A DNA stretch of 64,000 bases. Origin: Streptosporangium sp. NBC_01495 (GTDB taxonomy: Bacteria; Actinomycetota; Actinomycetes; Streptosporangiales; Streptosporangiaceae). Shown here piece after piece: positions 22,546 through 36,360 of this stretch. The position numbers were made by a program, and so were the translations under genes. Under the pieces are notes generated by a model that saw nothing but the letters and a program-made list of their open reading frames with translations, had not been told where the DNA came from and did no database searches. The stretch is from contig NZ_CP109430.1 in the NCBI RefSeq assembly GCF_036250735.1, positions 806,001-870,000 of the forward strand, in the 5' to 3' direction. Positions within the stretch are counted from its first letter, which is position 1; every line of letters starts with the position of its first letter.

Positions 22546-25446
22546 ATGGCCACCGGTGCCACTCCCGCACGAGTCAGCGGCGACCCCGTCGCTGACCGTC
22601 TGCGGGCTGTCCAGGATCTCTGCGACCGGGGAGAACCACTCGACTCGATCATGGCCGCGGTGCTGGCGGACGGGCTGAAACCGGCTGAGCGCCGCCGCTT
22701 CGACGCCGCCGCGCTGGCCGGCCCCCTGGGGTCCCGGCTGGAGATCGCGGCCAAGCGGGGCGCCGCCAGGCGCCGCGAGTTCGTCACGCTCCTGAAGCCG
22801 TACGTGACCGGTGTCGACGCGAAGGCCAAGCGCGACCTGCCGGTCGCCCGCAGGATCGCCTTCCACCTGATCGAACATCGGGGGATCGACGACCTCGCCG
22901 AAGGCGACGAGCTGCAGAGGCTCGTGACCGCCGCGGCCGAGCCGTCCAGGCGCGTCCGCAAGAGCCTCCGCTGGTACGCGGACCTGCCGCTCCAGGACGA
23001 GCTGCCCGAGACCCTGTACCGGCTGCGGGCGGCCGACCTCATCCCGGTGACCCAGATCGAGGACATCTCCTGGTCGGGCGGGAGGCTGCACGTCAGCGGC
23101 CACGCCTACCTGGCCGGGCTGTCCGTGCGCAGCCGCCGCCTCAACCGGGCCACGGTGGTGCTGCGCGGACCGCGCTGGCTGCCGCCGGTGCGGCTTCGCA
23201 CCCGCAGGGTCTTCCACCCCGAGGCGACCCACGGCGCGGAGGAGGCGGGCTGCAACTACGACTGGTCCGGTTTCACCGCCGAGATGAGCCCCTGGCCGCT
23301 GCGCTGGCGTTCGGCCGTACGGGCCGTGGTGCGCGGGGGCAAGCGCCTGCTGCGCCGCCGCGCGACCGTCCAGGACACCACCACCTGGCGTACCGAGATC
23401 GTGATCTGGAGCCGGGGCGCCCGCGCCGGCGGTCTCCTGCGCGGTCCCTCCACCGGCCGCACCGAGCGCCCCGGGGGGCTGGACCTCGGCAAGGGCTGGT
23501 GGATCCGTCCCGTCTGGACCTCCGACCGCGCCCTCCAGGTCGTGCTGCAGCCCACCCGGGCCGAGCTGGCCGGCGTGCGGTTGAACGGCGAGCGCCTGGA
23601 GGTCGAGGTCTTCCTGCCGGGCAAGGGCGTCACCAGGGGGCAGGCCCGCCTGGACGGCCACCGGATCGCCGCGGACTTCACCCCCGCCGAGGGCGGCACC
23701 ACCGTCGTCGTGCCGCTCGCGACGGCCTCCCTGCTGCAGGAACGCGACGGCGGCAGGCTCTGGATCGAGCCCAAGGGCGACCCCGCGGCCTCCGTCATGA
23801 TCGGCAAGGCTCAGGAGAGCCGTACGGTCGTCGGCGACCGGGAGATCACCGTGCTGCGCGACCGGCGCGACCGCGTGAGCGTCTCCGCGCACCGGATCCG
23901 CCCGGTCATCACCGCGGCGACCTGGGACGAGCGGGGCGTGCTCACCCTGGAGGGCTCCTACCCCGGCTCCGGCGAGGCCGCGCTCACCCTCAAGCACCGC
24001 AGCGGGCTGATCCACGCCATCCCCCTGAAGCGCGAGGACTCCCGCTTCACGGTCGGGCTCGCGCCCGCCGCGATGCCCCGCTTCGGCGACACGGCCCCGC
24101 TGAGCAGCGGCACCTGGAGCATGGCGGTCCGCGACGCGGCCGGGCAGATCGTCCCGTTCCGCGTCGACCACGCCATCCTCGACGGGCTGGACGAGGACAC
24201 GAAGATCCGTGACGGCCGCGAATACCGCCTGATCTCCACCCGCTTCGACATCCCGGTGCTGTCCGTCGCCGAGCACCTTCCCGACGACGAGAAGGGCGCC
24301 GGCGGCCTGTTCGCCCTGCGCCGGCACTTCTACCCCGCCGAGCGGACCCGCGAGCTGAACGACGCGACCGTCTACGTCGCCTACGACGGGCGGCAGTACG
24401 AGGGCAGCGTCCGCGCGGTCTACGAGGAGCGCGTGCGGCGCGGCGACGCCGGTGAGCACATCTGGGTGGTCAAGGACGGCGCGTTCGTGCCTCCCGGCCC
24501 CCGGGAGCTCGGCTTCGGCGCGGGCACCGGCCCGACCGTGGTGCGCGCGGGCAGCCGCGAGCACTACGCGGTGCTGGCCCGCTCGCGTTACGTGGTGACC
24601 AACGGCTTCCTGCCGCCGTGGTTCCGGTCCCGCGAGGACCAGGTGGTGGTGCAGACCTGGCACGGCACCCCGGTCAAGCGCCTGGGCAACGACCTGCCGC
24701 ACATGTCCCGCGACCCCAAGCCGCCGGCCTGGCACCGGCAGGCCGTCGAGGTGCGGGGCTGGGATCTGCTGGTCTCCCAGAGCCCCTGGGCGACCCGCGT
24801 CCTGCGCAAGGCGTTCGGCTACCAGGGCGAGGTCCTGGAGAGCGGTTACCCGCGCAACGACGTGCTCGTGGCCCCCGACCGCGAGGAGCTGGCCGCGGCG
24901 GTGCGCGCGCGGCTCGGCGTCGCCGAGGGCGCCAAGGTGGTGCTCTACGCGCCGACCTACCGCGACTACGACCGCAAGAACGCCTCGATCCGCCTGGACC
25001 TGGCCGAGGCGCACCGGATGCTCGGTCCCGGCTACGAGTTCCTGATCCGGGGTCACTCGATGCAGGCGGCGCCGAACGTGCGCGCCGGTCTCGGCCGCGA
25101 CGTCACGACATATCCGGATATCACGGATCTGATGTTGATCGCGGACGTGCTGATCACGGACTACTCGTCGGTCATGTTCGACTTCGCGGCGACCGGCAGG
25201 CCGATGCTCTTCTTCACCTACGACCTGCAGCGTTACTCGTCCAAGCGGGGCGTCTACCTCGACCTGGCCGCCGAGGCCCCCGGCCCGCTGCTGTCCACCG
25301 GGGCGGAGGTCATCCAGGCCCTGCGGTCGATCGACGAGGTGGTCGCCACCCACGCCGAGAAGTACGACCTCTTCCAGCGCACCTACGCGCCCCGCGACGA
25401 CGGCAAGGCGACGGCGAGGCTCGTCGACCGCGTCTTCTCGACCTGA
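22546..25446 (+). CDS. CDP-glycerol:poly(glycerophosphate) glycerophosphotransferase (TagF/TarF-like)
   Basis: A 966-residue cytoplasmic-face enzyme. The C-terminal about 400 residues carry the glyphos_transf signatures: YVVTNGFLPPWF, QTWHGTPVKRLG, LVSQSPWATRVL, SGYPRNDVL, LYAPTYRDY, EFLIRGHSM and ADVLITDYSSVMFDFA. These act in polymerising poly(glycerol-phosphate) wall teichoic acid or a related glycopolymer from CDP-glycerol. The N-terminal about 550 residues contain beta-rich segments of unknown function, a common layout in actinomycetes. No other teichoic acid gene is in the window. ATG 22546 lacks a strong ribosome site. Confidence 0.88.
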   Translation: MATGATPARVSGDPVADRLRAVQDLCDRGEPLDSIMAAVLADGLKPAERRRFDAAALAGPLGSRLEIAAKRGAARRREFVTLLKPYVTGVDAKAKRDLPVARRIAFHLIEHRGIDDLAEGDELQRLVTAAAEPSRRVRKSLRWYADLPLQDELPETLYRLRAADLIPVTQIEDISWSGGRLHVSGHAYLAGLSVRSRRLNRATVVLRGPRWLPPVRLRTRRVFHPEATHGAEEAGCNYDWSGFTAEMSPWPLRWRSAVRAVVRGGKRLLRRRATVQDTTTWRTEIVIWSRGARAGGLLRGPSTGRTERPGGLDLGKGWWIRPVWTSDRALQVVLQPTRAELAGVRLNGERLEVEVFLPGKGVTRGQARLDGHRIAADFTPAEGGTTVVVPLATASLLQERDGGRLWIEPKGDPAASVMIGKAQESRTVVGDREITVLRDRRDRVSVSAHRIRPVITAATWDERGVLTLEGSYPGSGEAALTLKHRSGLIHAIPLKREDSRFTVGLAPAAMPRFGDTAPLSSGTWSMAVRDAAGQIVPFRVDHAILDGLDEDTKIRDGREYRLISTRFDIPVLSVAEHLPDDEKGAGGLFALRRHFYPAERTRELNDATVYVAYDGRQYEGSVRAVYEERVRRGDAGEHIWVVKDGAFVPPGPRELGFGAGTGPTVVRAGSREHYAVLARSRYVVTNGFLPPWFRSREDQVVVQTWHGTPVKRLGNDLPHMSRDPKPPAWHRQAVEVRGWDLLVSQSPWATRVLRKAFGYQGEVLESGYPRNDVLVAPDREELAAAVRARLGVAEGAKVVLYAPTYRDYDRKNASIRLDLAEAHRMLGPGYEFLIRGHSMQAAPNVRAGLGRDVTTYPDITDLMLIADVLITDYSSVMFDFAATGRPMLFFTYDLQRYSSKRGVYLDLAAEAPGPLLSTGAEVIQALRSIDEVVATHAEKYDLFQRTYAPRDDGKATARLVDRVFST

Positions 25447-25479
25447 CCGTTCCGCACCGGTCCGGGTGATCCGGACGCC

Positions 25480-25516
25480 CTCCCGGGGGCCGTTTCCCTG
25501 AAACGGCCCCCGGGAG
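25480..25516. terminator. 16 bp hairpin after the glycerophosphotransferase
   Basis: CTCCCGGGGGCCGTTT pairs perfectly with 25501-25516 around the loop CCCTG, 33 bases after the stop codon. No long U-tract follows, as is usual in actinomycetes. Confidence 0.85.
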
Positions 25517-25630
25517 TCGTCCCGGGGCTCGCTCCCGGCTCCGTCCCCGGGCTTGTTCCGAGGTCTTGTTCCGGGGCTTGTTCCCGGGTCTCCGCTCCGG
25601 GCCCGTTCCCGGGCCGTCTCGCGATCCCCG
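25517..25630. repeat. Degenerate TTGTTCC(G/C)-GG repeats
   Basis: At least three units of the form GGGCTTGTTCCGAGG / GGTCTTGTTCCGGGG / GGCTTGTTCCCGGG followed by further (G)TTCCCGG copies. Likely non-coding. Confidence 0.55.
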
Positions 25631-25843
25631 GCCGGTTCCCGGCGGTTCCGCGAGGGGCCCGCCTAACCGCCCGACCGCCCGTCAGCCCGCCCTCCGGAGG
25701 CTCCGTCCCAGGTCCACGCGGTGCTCCGGCCACCGGTTCTCCCGTGAACCGCCCGCCGCCCGCCGCGTCCGGTGAAGAATCCGCCATGCCGTACCCGCCG
25801 ACTCGGCACGATCATCGTCCGGGATCTGGTGGAATGGCGAGTT

Positions 25844-28800
25844 GTGAGTGGTCAGGACTGGCGGCTGATACGTCGTGAGGGTGCGGGGAGGGCTGTTGCC
25901 CCTGCGCTCGACGAGCACCAGCGGGCGGTGGTGGCCCATGAGAGCGGCCCGCTCCTCGTGCTCGCGGGGCCCGGCACCGGCAAGACCACCACGATCGTCG
26001 AGACCGTCGTCGACAGGATCGAGCGCCGGGGCGTCGACCCCGAGAGGGTGCTCGTCCTCACCTTCAGCCGCAAGGCCGCCGAGGAGCTGCGCGAGCGCAT
26101 CACCGCCCGGATGCGCCGCACCACCCGCACCCCCCTCGCCCTCACCTTCCACAGCTACGCCTACGCGCTGCTCCGCCGCGAGGCCGTGCTCGCCGGAGGG
26201 GTGCCGCCGCGCCTGCTGACCGGCCCCGAGCAGCTCCTGGAGATCCGCCGCCTGCTCCACGGCGAGCTGGAGGACGGCGCCACGCACTGGCCCGACGACA
26301 TGCACGAGGCGCTCAAGACGCGCGGTTTCGCCCAGGAGCTCCGCGACTTCCTGGCCCGCGCCGCCGAGCGCGGCCTCGACGGGCCCGAGCTGAGAGAGCT
26401 GGGCCGCCGCCACGGTCGTCTGGACTGGACGGCCGCTGGAAAGTTCGCCGACCGTTACCAGGCCAGGTTCGACCTCGACCTCGAACCGGTCCTCGACTAC
26501 GCGGAGCTGATCCGCGCGGCGGGGGCGCTGCTCTCCGACCCCGAGGTGCGCGCCCGCGAGCGGTCGGCGTACGACGCCGTCTTCGTCGACGAGTACCAGG
26601 ACACCGACCCCGCGCAGGAGTTCCTGCTCCAGCAGCTGGCGGGGGAGGGCCGCGACCTGGTCGCGGTCGGCGACCCCGACCAGTCGATCTACGGATTCCG
26701 CGGCGCCGACGTCCGCGGGATCATGAGTTTCCCCGATCGGTTCCGCGACGCCGACGGCGCGAAGGCCCCCGTCGTCGCGCTGCGCGTCTGCCGCCGCAGC
26801 GGCCGGGAGCTGCTGAGGGCCACCCGCCGCGTCACCACCCGCCTGCCCGCCACCCCCGGCGGCGCCGCCCACCGCGACCTGCGCGCCCTGCCGGACGCCG
26901 AGCCCGGCGACGTGCGGGTGCTGGTGGCCGACGGCGCCACCCAGGAGGCGGCGATCGTGGCCGACACGCTCCGCAGGGCGCACCTGCTGGACGGCGTCCC
27001 CTGGTCGCGGATGGCCGTGCTGGTGCGGTCGGCGACGCGCCAGGTGCCGCTGCTGCGCCGCGCCCTGGTCACCGCCGGGGTGCCGGTCGTGGTCGGCGGC
27101 GGCGAGGTGCCGCTGTTCCAGGAGCCGGGCGTACGGCCGCTGATCAGGCTCATCCAGGTGGCGCTGCACCCGGAGACCCTCGACGAGGGGGTCGCGGAGG
27201 AGCTGCTGACCGGGGCGCTCGGCGGCACCGACATGATCGGGGTGCGCCGCCTGCGCCGCGCGCTGCGGATCGCCGAGCACGAGGCGCTGGCCAACCCCGA
27301 CGAGCACGACGTGGACGTGGACGAGATGGTGGAGCGCGAGGTTCCGGGCCCGCGCTCCTCGGGCGAGCTGATGGTCGCGGCGCTGAAGGACGCGCGGGAG
27401 CTGGTCAGGGTGGAGCCGCACGTGGCGCTGCCCGCCGAGCGGCTCGCCGGTCTCATCTCCGCCGCCACCGAGGCCGTACGGCAGGGAGGCACCGCCGAGG
27501 ACGTGCTGTGGGCCGTCTGGCAGGCCACCGGCCTGGCCAGGAAGTGGACCGACGTCAGCCTCAGGGGCGGTGTCAGGGGCACCATGGCCGACCGCGACCT
27601 CGACGCCGTCGTGGCGCTGTTCGACCACACGGCCAGGTTCGTCGACCGGCTCCCGCACGCCGGGGTGGACGTGTTCGTCGAGGACCTGGTCGCCCAGGAG
27701 ATCCCCGGCGACTCCCTCGCCGAGCGGGCCCCCGACGGAGACACGGTCCGCATCCTCACCGCGCACCGCTCCAAGGGCCTGGAGTGGGACGTGGTGGTCG
27801 TCGCCGGGGTCCAGGAGGGCGCCTGGCCGGACCTGCGGCTGCGCGGGTCCATCCTGAGCACCGACGACATGGTCGCCAGGGCCGAGGGCTCCGAGCACGA
27901 GAACCCGGCGGCCGTCTCCGCCGCCCTCGCCTCCCAGCTGCTGGCCGAGGAGCGCCGCCTGTTCTACGTGGCCGCGACCAGGGCGAGGAAGAGGCTCATC
28001 GTCACCGCCGTGGGCGGCGACGACACCGAGGAGCGGCCCTCCCGCTTCCTCACCGAGCTGGTGCCCGGCTCGGCCGAGGACGCGGGCGTCGACGAGCGTT
28101 CCCGCTGGCTCAGCATGTCCGCGCTCGTGGCCGACCTGCGCTCGGCGGTCGCCGACTCCACCAGGCCCGAGCCGCTCCGCAGGTCCGCGGCCGAGCACCT
28201 GGCCAGGCTCGCCGCCTCCGGGGTGCCCGGCGCCCACCCCAACGAGTGGTACGCCCTCACCCCCATCTCCGACGACCGCCCGCTCAGCTGGCCCGACGAC
28301 ATCGTGCGCGTCTCGCCCTCGGCGGTGGAGAGCTTCAGCAAGTGCGGCCTGCGCTGGCTGCTGGAGACCTCCGTGGGCGCGGGCGGCACCGACGTGGCCC
28401 GCGGCCTGGGCACGGTCGTGCACGCGCTCGCCGTCCTCGCCGCGACGGGCATGCCCACCGAGGAGACCCTCGGCAAGCGCCTGGACGACGTCTGGCACGA
28501 ACTCGACTTCGGCGGTGTCTGGTACAACCGCAAGCAGCGCAGGGTCGCCGAGGAGATGATCTCCAAGTTCGTCCGCTGGCACGAGGAGAACCCCAGGGAG
28601 CTGGTCGGCCTGGAGGAGGCGTTCACGGCCATGGTCTCCGAGGGCGTGCAGATCAAGGGCAGGGTCGACCGGGTCGAGCGCGACGGCGAGGGCCGGGCCG
28701 TGATCATCGACATCAAGACCGGCAAGAACGGTCCCAAGGACGCCGATCTCGAACGCCACCCACAGCTCGGCGTCTACCAGCTCGCCGCGCTGCTGGGCGC

Positions 28801-29062
28801 CTTCCAGCGGCACGGCATGACCGAGCCGGGCGGCGCGGCCCTGGTCCAGGTGGGCGACGCGGCGGGCAAGAAGGCCGCCAAGGAGCAGACGCAGCCTCCC
28901 CTGGCGGACGACCCGGATCCCGGCTGGGCCCGCGACATGGTCGACACCGTCGCGATCGGCATGTCGGGGCCGTTCTTCCAGGCCAAGGTGAACGACGGCT
29001 GCCGCACCTGCGCCGTGCGGGCGAGCTGCCCGGTCAGCAAGAACGGAGATCAGGTGTGCTGA
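25844..29062 (+). CDS. adnA: AdnA subunit of AdnAB helicase-nuclease
   Basis: A 1072-residue UvrD-type motor fused to a RecB-type nuclease. Walker A is AGPGTGKT (residues 41-48), Walker B/motif II is D249-EYQD, and motif VI-region residues VAATRARK are present. The C-terminal nuclease has D956-x-K958 (IIDIKTGKNG) and an Fe-S cysteine set: C834 (KCGLRW) and C1053-x2-C1056-x5-C1062. In mycobacteria AdnA (Rv3202c) pairs with AdnB to resect double-strand breaks. Start GTG 25844 is tentative (GTG 25829 also possible). It ends TGC-TGA within a GTGCTGA overlap with a minicistron. Confidence 0.92.
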   Translation: MSGQDWRLIRREGAGRAVAPALDEHQRAVVAHESGPLLVLAGPGTGKTTTIVETVVDRIERRGVDPERVLVLTFSRKAAEELRERITARMRRTTRTPLALTFHSYAYALLRREAVLAGGVPPRLLTGPEQLLEIRRLLHGELEDGATHWPDDMHEALKTRGFAQELRDFLARAAERGLDGPELRELGRRHGRLDWTAAGKFADRYQARFDLDLEPVLDYAELIRAAGALLSDPEVRARERSAYDAVFVDEYQDTDPAQEFLLQQLAGEGRDLVAVGDPDQSIYGFRGADVRGIMSFPDRFRDADGAKAPVVALRVCRRSGRELLRATRRVTTRLPATPGGAAHRDLRALPDAEPGDVRVLVADGATQEAAIVADTLRRAHLLDGVPWSRMAVLVRSATRQVPLLRRALVTAGVPVVVGGGEVPLFQEPGVRPLIRLIQVALHPETLDEGVAEELLTGALGGTDMIGVRRLRRALRIAEHEALANPDEHDVDVDEMVEREVPGPRSSGELMVAALKDARELVRVEPHVALPAERLAGLISAATEAVRQGGTAEDVLWAVWQATGLARKWTDVSLRGGVRGTMADRDLDAVVALFDHTARFVDRLPHAGVDVFVEDLVAQEIPGDSLAERAPDGDTVRILTAHRSKGLEWDVVVVAGVQEGAWPDLRLRGSILSTDDMVARAEGSEHENPAAVSAALASQLLAEERRLFYVAATRARKRLIVTAVGGDDTEERPSRFLTELVPGSAEDAGVDERSRWLSMSALVADLRSAVADSTRPEPLRRSAAEHLARLAASGVPGAHPNEWYALTPISDDRPLSWPDDIVRVSPSAVESFSKCGLRWLLETSVGAGGTDVARGLGTVVHALAVLAATGMPTEETLGKRLDDVWHELDFGGVWYNRKQRRVAEEMISKFVRWHEENPRELVGLEEAFTAMVSEGVQIKGRVDRVERDGEGRAVIIDIKTGKNGPKDADLERHPQLGVYQLAALLGAFQRHGMTEPGGAALVQVGDAAGKKAAKEQTQPPLADDPDPGWARDMVDTVAIGMSGPFFQAKVNDGCRTCAVRASCPVSKNGDQVC

Positions 29063-29094
29063 GCCGCCCGACCCCGGGGGACGCCCCGTGCTGA
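29056..29094 (+). CDS. Minicistron 1 between adnA and adnB
   Basis: A 12-codon frame (MLSRPTPGDAPC) whose GTG start lies inside the GTGCTGA that ends adnA, and which itself ends TGC-TGA inside a second GTGCTGA. It is too short for a stable protein; its likely role, if any, is to pass terminating ribosomes toward adnB. It resembles a truncated repeat of the adnB start (GTGCTGAGCC). Confidence 0.4.
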   Translation: MLSRPTPGDAPC

Positions 29095-29194
29095 ACCGTG
29101 TCACGCGTACGGGGAGCCCGCGCCCCGCGCCCGGTCGTGTCGCGCGTACCGGAGGGTCAGGCCCGCGCCGTGCGGCCCGGCACGGGGGCGCCAC

Positions 29195-29201
<7 letters not shown>
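29088..29201 (+). CDS. Minicistron 2 between adnA and adnB
   Basis: A 37-codon Arg/Pro/Gly-rich frame starting at the second GTGCTGA (29088-29094) and ending TGC-TGA at 29196-29201, where a third GTGCTGA starts adnB. It contains an internal 39-base near-repeat (CGTGTCxCGCGTAC at 29097 and 29136). Translation is inferred from the overlapping stop/start architecture only. Confidence 0.4.
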
Positions 29202-33250
<4,049 letters not shown>

Positions 33251-33648
33251 CAGCGGGGGCGGCCGGGAGGCGTGCGCGGTGACGTCGGTGGAGAGCCTTT
33301 GGCATGCACGATGAGTAGCCGGTTCTTTCGTGGGAGCCACAGACGGGAGAGCGGGTTCACTGCGGAACTCCGTCTTTCGAGGTGCTTGTCAGTGGATGCG
33401 GCGGCCGAAACGGATTTACTGGGATCTATTTCACCGACGCCGGGTATTCGGTGTTCGCTGCTTGTTTTGTGGACCTGTTTCCAATTGCTACTCGCCTGGC
33501 TGTGCCCGCGTTGCCTTCTCCGCGTAATCGATCAACTGCGATAAGTTATAGATCGTCATTCGAGGTCCTTCCGGTAACACGCCCGGTTGTGCGCACTCTT
33601 TGCGGCGAGATTGACGTGAGTGGGTGGGCAAAACGGCGAGGTGGTGAA
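33251..33648. other. Left edge of the inserted cassette
   Basis: A relatively AT-rich, gene-free stretch after the adnB stop codon. Short frames here have no recognisable similarity. No transposase remnant, inverted repeat or tRNA was found. Confidence 0.5.
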
Positions 33649-34218
33649 GTGTCGGCTGCGATGGCGGGGATCGTGTCACTGAAGCGGCCTTCGCCGAACG
33701 GCGTCATCGTGCTGGCGATGGTCGTGACGCCTTTCCTCGTCGCCGCGATGGTGTGGCGCCCGTGGCCGACGGCCGCGGCGCTCTTCGCGCTCTGCGGGCT
33801 CGTGCTGGTGCGGCACCCATGGCGCGGCGGCCCGCTCATGGCCGGGCAGGGAGCTACGGGCCGCCTGGCCCTGCATGACATGACGCAGGTGACGACCGGC
33901 CTGATCATCTTGGCCGTCTGCGCCAACACCCACAACGACTATCTGCGGCTGGCGGCCGAGTCGGGCATCGTCTCGGCGTCGCTGCTGATTCTGCTCATCT
34001 GCCGGGCGGTCCGGCGGGCCGCGGGCGCGCATGAGCACATCCTGGCCGGGGTGGTCACGGCTTACGCGGTCGTGCTGCTGTTCGGCAACACGCTGTCGAA
34101 CCTGATGGCCAGTACGCAGTTCTGGGTCTGCCTGGGGACGCTGCTCGGAACGCGACATCTCGAAGCGGCACGCGTGACGGCTCACCGGACAGCGCCGCGC
34201 ACGACGCACGGAACATGA
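33649..34218 (+). pseudogene. Truncated O-antigen ligase/polymerase-like membrane protein
   Basis: A 189-residue frame (GTG 33649 after AGGTGG) with four to five membrane segments. The segment THNDYLRLAAESGIV is the hallmark of the large loop of Wzy/WaaL-type O-antigen ligases, and the following helices match their C-terminal end. Full-length members have about 400-450 residues and 10-12 helices. Here two N-terminal helices run almost directly into the C-terminal part, so the middle seems deleted. Probably inactive, but a minimal membrane protein cannot be excluded. It is 12 bases upstream of the methyltransferase. Confidence 0.6.
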
Positions 34219-34230
34219 CGGGAGACAACA

Positions 34231-35148
34231 ATGGACAGCAATCTTCTGCAGGTGCGGCGGGGTGACAGGTTCGCCTTCGGCCGTAACTGGAAGTCCTTCG
34301 TCGGCCTTGTCGACGAAGGACGCGTCCGGAGCGCGATCGACTCGCTGCGGGCGACCCTGGGTGTCGAGGATCTCGCCGGGCGTACCTTCCTCGACGTGGG
34401 CTGCGGCAGTGGCCTGTTCTCACTCGCCGCGCATCGCCTCGGAGCCCGCGTGCACTCCTTCGACGTCGACGCCGAGGCGGTGGAGTCCGCGGTGCGGCTG
34501 CGGCACGCCTTCGCTCCCGACGCCTCCTGGACGATCGAGCGGGGGTCGATCCTGGACGCCGGCCATCTCGCGCGGCTGGGGACCTTCGACGTGGTGTACG
34601 CCTGGGGAGTGCTGCACCACACCGGGGCCATGTGGCGGGCCTTCGACGCCGCCGTCGGGCTCGTCACCCCCGGCGGGCTGCTGTTCGTCTCGCTCTACAA
34701 CGACCAGGGCAGGCAGAGCCGGATGTGGACCGCCGTGAAGCGGCGCTACAACCGGTCGGGACCGGTGACCCGCGGCGCCCTGATCGCCGGAAGCTCGGCC
34801 TACATCTACCGGGCCTGGCCCCTGGTCACCGTCGCGCGGCTGCTCCAAGGCCAAGCGCGTCTCGCGCCGGTCCGGCCGCGGGGCATGTCGCGCTGGCACG
34901 ACATGCTCGACTGGGTGGGTGGTTACCCGTTCGAGGTCTCCAGGCCCGAGCAGGTCCTCGCCCGCGCCCACGCGCACGGTCTCAGCCTCCTGCTCCTCAA
35001 GACGTGCGCGGGCGGACTCGGCTGCAACGAGTACCTGCTCCGGCGGCCGGGCGGGTCAGCCGGCGCGCAGGAGCCCGAGGACCCGGCGGGCGATCTCGCG
35101 CACCTCGGCGGCACCCGGGACCAACCGTCTCAGGGGCACTCCGGCTGA
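34231..35148 (+). CDS. Class I SAM-dependent methyltransferase
   Basis: A 305-residue methyltransferase with SAM-binding motif D55-V-G-C-G-S-G61, acidic residue in HSFDVDAEAV and motif IV-like WGVLHHTGAMW. The last block CNEYLLRR resembles methyltransferases encoded in polysaccharide loci. GGGAG sits six bases before ATG 34231. The C-terminal 30 residues are read from DNA that also encodes, antisense, the end of the flippase (93-base overlap), so this tail may be a late extension. The likely substrate is a sugar or lipid-linked intermediate; this is inference from context. Confidence 0.82.
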   Translation: MDSNLLQVRRGDRFAFGRNWKSFVGLVDEGRVRSAIDSLRATLGVEDLAGRTFLDVGCGSGLFSLAAHRLGARVHSFDVDAEAVESAVRLRHAFAPDASWTIERGSILDAGHLARLGTFDVVYAWGVLHHTGAMWRAFDAAVGLVTPGGLLFVSLYNDQGRQSRMWTAVKRRYNRSGPVTRGALIAGSSAYIYRAWPLVTVARLLQGQARLAPVRPRGMSRWHDMLDWVGGYPFEVSRPEQVLARAHAHGLSLLLLKTCAGGLGCNEYLLRRPGGSAGAQEPEDPAGDLAHLGGTRDQPSQGHSG

Positions 35149-36360
35149 TCGCGCGAACCAGCTCACCTGGGCCGCGGCGAGGGCCGTGTAGGCGATCGTG
35201 GACGCCAGGGCACACCCCACGACGCCCGTCCGGGGGATCAGCAGGGCGTTCAGGGCGAGGTTGGTCAGCAGCGCCGCGCCGTACATCAGCGAGGTGCGGA
35301 CCGGCAGATCGAGGCGGAGCAGGTAGGCGGCTGCCGGGGCCGCCGCCGCGGCGGCCGCCACACCCGGTGCGAGCACCAGCATCGGGACGACGCACCCCGC
35401 GAAGGCCGGGCCGGCCGCGGCGACCACCAGAAACGGTCCCGCCAGGCAGAAAAGAACGATCGACGAGGCGGCGAGGACGGCGGTGATCCGGATCGTCCGC
35501 GCCGTGTACGCCGCGGCCGTCTCCCGGCTCGACTCCATCTGGCGGGGCAGGGCGACCTGGACCACCGTGGCGGTCGCGGCCCGCAGGAGCTCGGCCGGCG
35601 TCACCGCCATGGAGTAGATCCCCACCGCGGCGGGCGTGCTCATGGCGTTCAGGATCAGGATGTCGAGCCGCAGCAGCAGGAAATGACAGATATAGCCCGG
35701 GTGATGGCGCAGCCCGCACGACAGCGTGCGGGCGATCAGCCGCCCCTCGCGTGGCCGGCACACGGGCAGGGACGGCAGCAGGAGCAGCAGGTTCACCACG
35801 ACGGAGAGGGTCCAGATGATCACTACCCCCTCGACGGTGAGCCACCCGGGAATTCCCAGAGCCACCAGGGCGAAGCACTGGAGGGCGGCTCCGGCCAGCG
35901 AGCCCCGGTTGACGACCCCGGTGCGGGCGCGCAGGACGTGCACGTTGTTGACGTAGACGATCGCCATCATGACGGGCACCGCGGCCAGCCCCCAGATCAG
36001 CGCGGAGCGGTCCGCCGGGGCGCCGGGAAGGAGCACGGTCGCGAAGAACGAGACCCCCGCCGCCGCCGCGCCCGCGGCGAGCCCCAGCCACAGGGCGTTC
36101 GCCGCGATCGCCGGCCGGTTGTCCTCCCGCGTCCACAGGGCCGTCTGTGACTTCTCCACCGACAGGTTTCCCATCGCCGCCGCCGTGGTCGCGACGGTGA
36201 CGATCACCCAGTAGGCGCCGCGGTCGCCCGGCCCCAGGGCGCGGGCCACGACGACGCTGGTGAGGCCTCCGGCCACGGCGAGCGTCAGGCGGGTCAGGAG
36301 CAGGTGGGCCAGGCGGGTGGCGGTCGCGTCCCGGCGCCCCGCCGCGGCCGGGGCGCTCAC
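35056..36360 (-). CDS. Polysaccharide flippase (MOP/Wzx-like)
   Basis: A 434-residue polytopic membrane protein with about 12-14 hydrophobic helices, of the MOP flippase superfamily (Wzx/RfbX type) that moves lipid-linked oligosaccharides across the membrane. LLTRLTLAVAGG, VVVARALGPGDRGAYW near the N-terminus and AVGIYSMAV in the middle are typical. The GTG start overlaps the asparagine synthase stop by four bases (GTGA), so the two are coupled. It converges on, and overlaps, the methyltransferase. Confidence 0.82.
   Translation of the reverse strand: MSAPAAAGRRDATATRLAHLLLTRLTLAVAGGLTSVVVARALGPGDRGAYWVIVTVATTAAAMGNLSVEKSQTALWTREDNRPAIAANALWLGLAAGAAAAGVSFFATVLLPGAPADRSALIWGLAAVPVMMAIVYVNNVHVLRARTGVVNRGSLAGAALQCFALVALGIPGWLTVEGVVIIWTLSVVVNLLLLLPSLPVCRPREGRLIARTLSCGLRHHPGYICHFLLLRLDILILNAMSTPAAVGIYSMAVTPAELLRAATATVVQVALPRQMESSRETAAAYTARTIRITAVLAASSIVLFCLAGPFLVVAAAGPAFAGCVVPMLVLAPGVAAAAAAAPAAAYLLRLDLPVRTSLMYGAALLTNLALNALLIPRTGVVGCALASTIAYTALAAAQVSWFARSAGVPLRRLVPGAAEVREIARRVLGLLRAG

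Larger units (their letters stand above)
25447..25843. other. Interval between glycerophosphotransferase and adnA
   Basis: Carries a terminator and then a degenerate GC-rich repeat field up to about 25690. No gene is seen. The adnA promoter must lie in the last 150 bp but I could not pick a convincing -35/-10 pair. Confidence 0.5.

Noticed and set aside
33330..33527. Basic/aromatic short frame that might be a transposase remnant
   Set aside because: No DDE or other transposase motif and no terminal repeats; it is only an AT-richer spacer.
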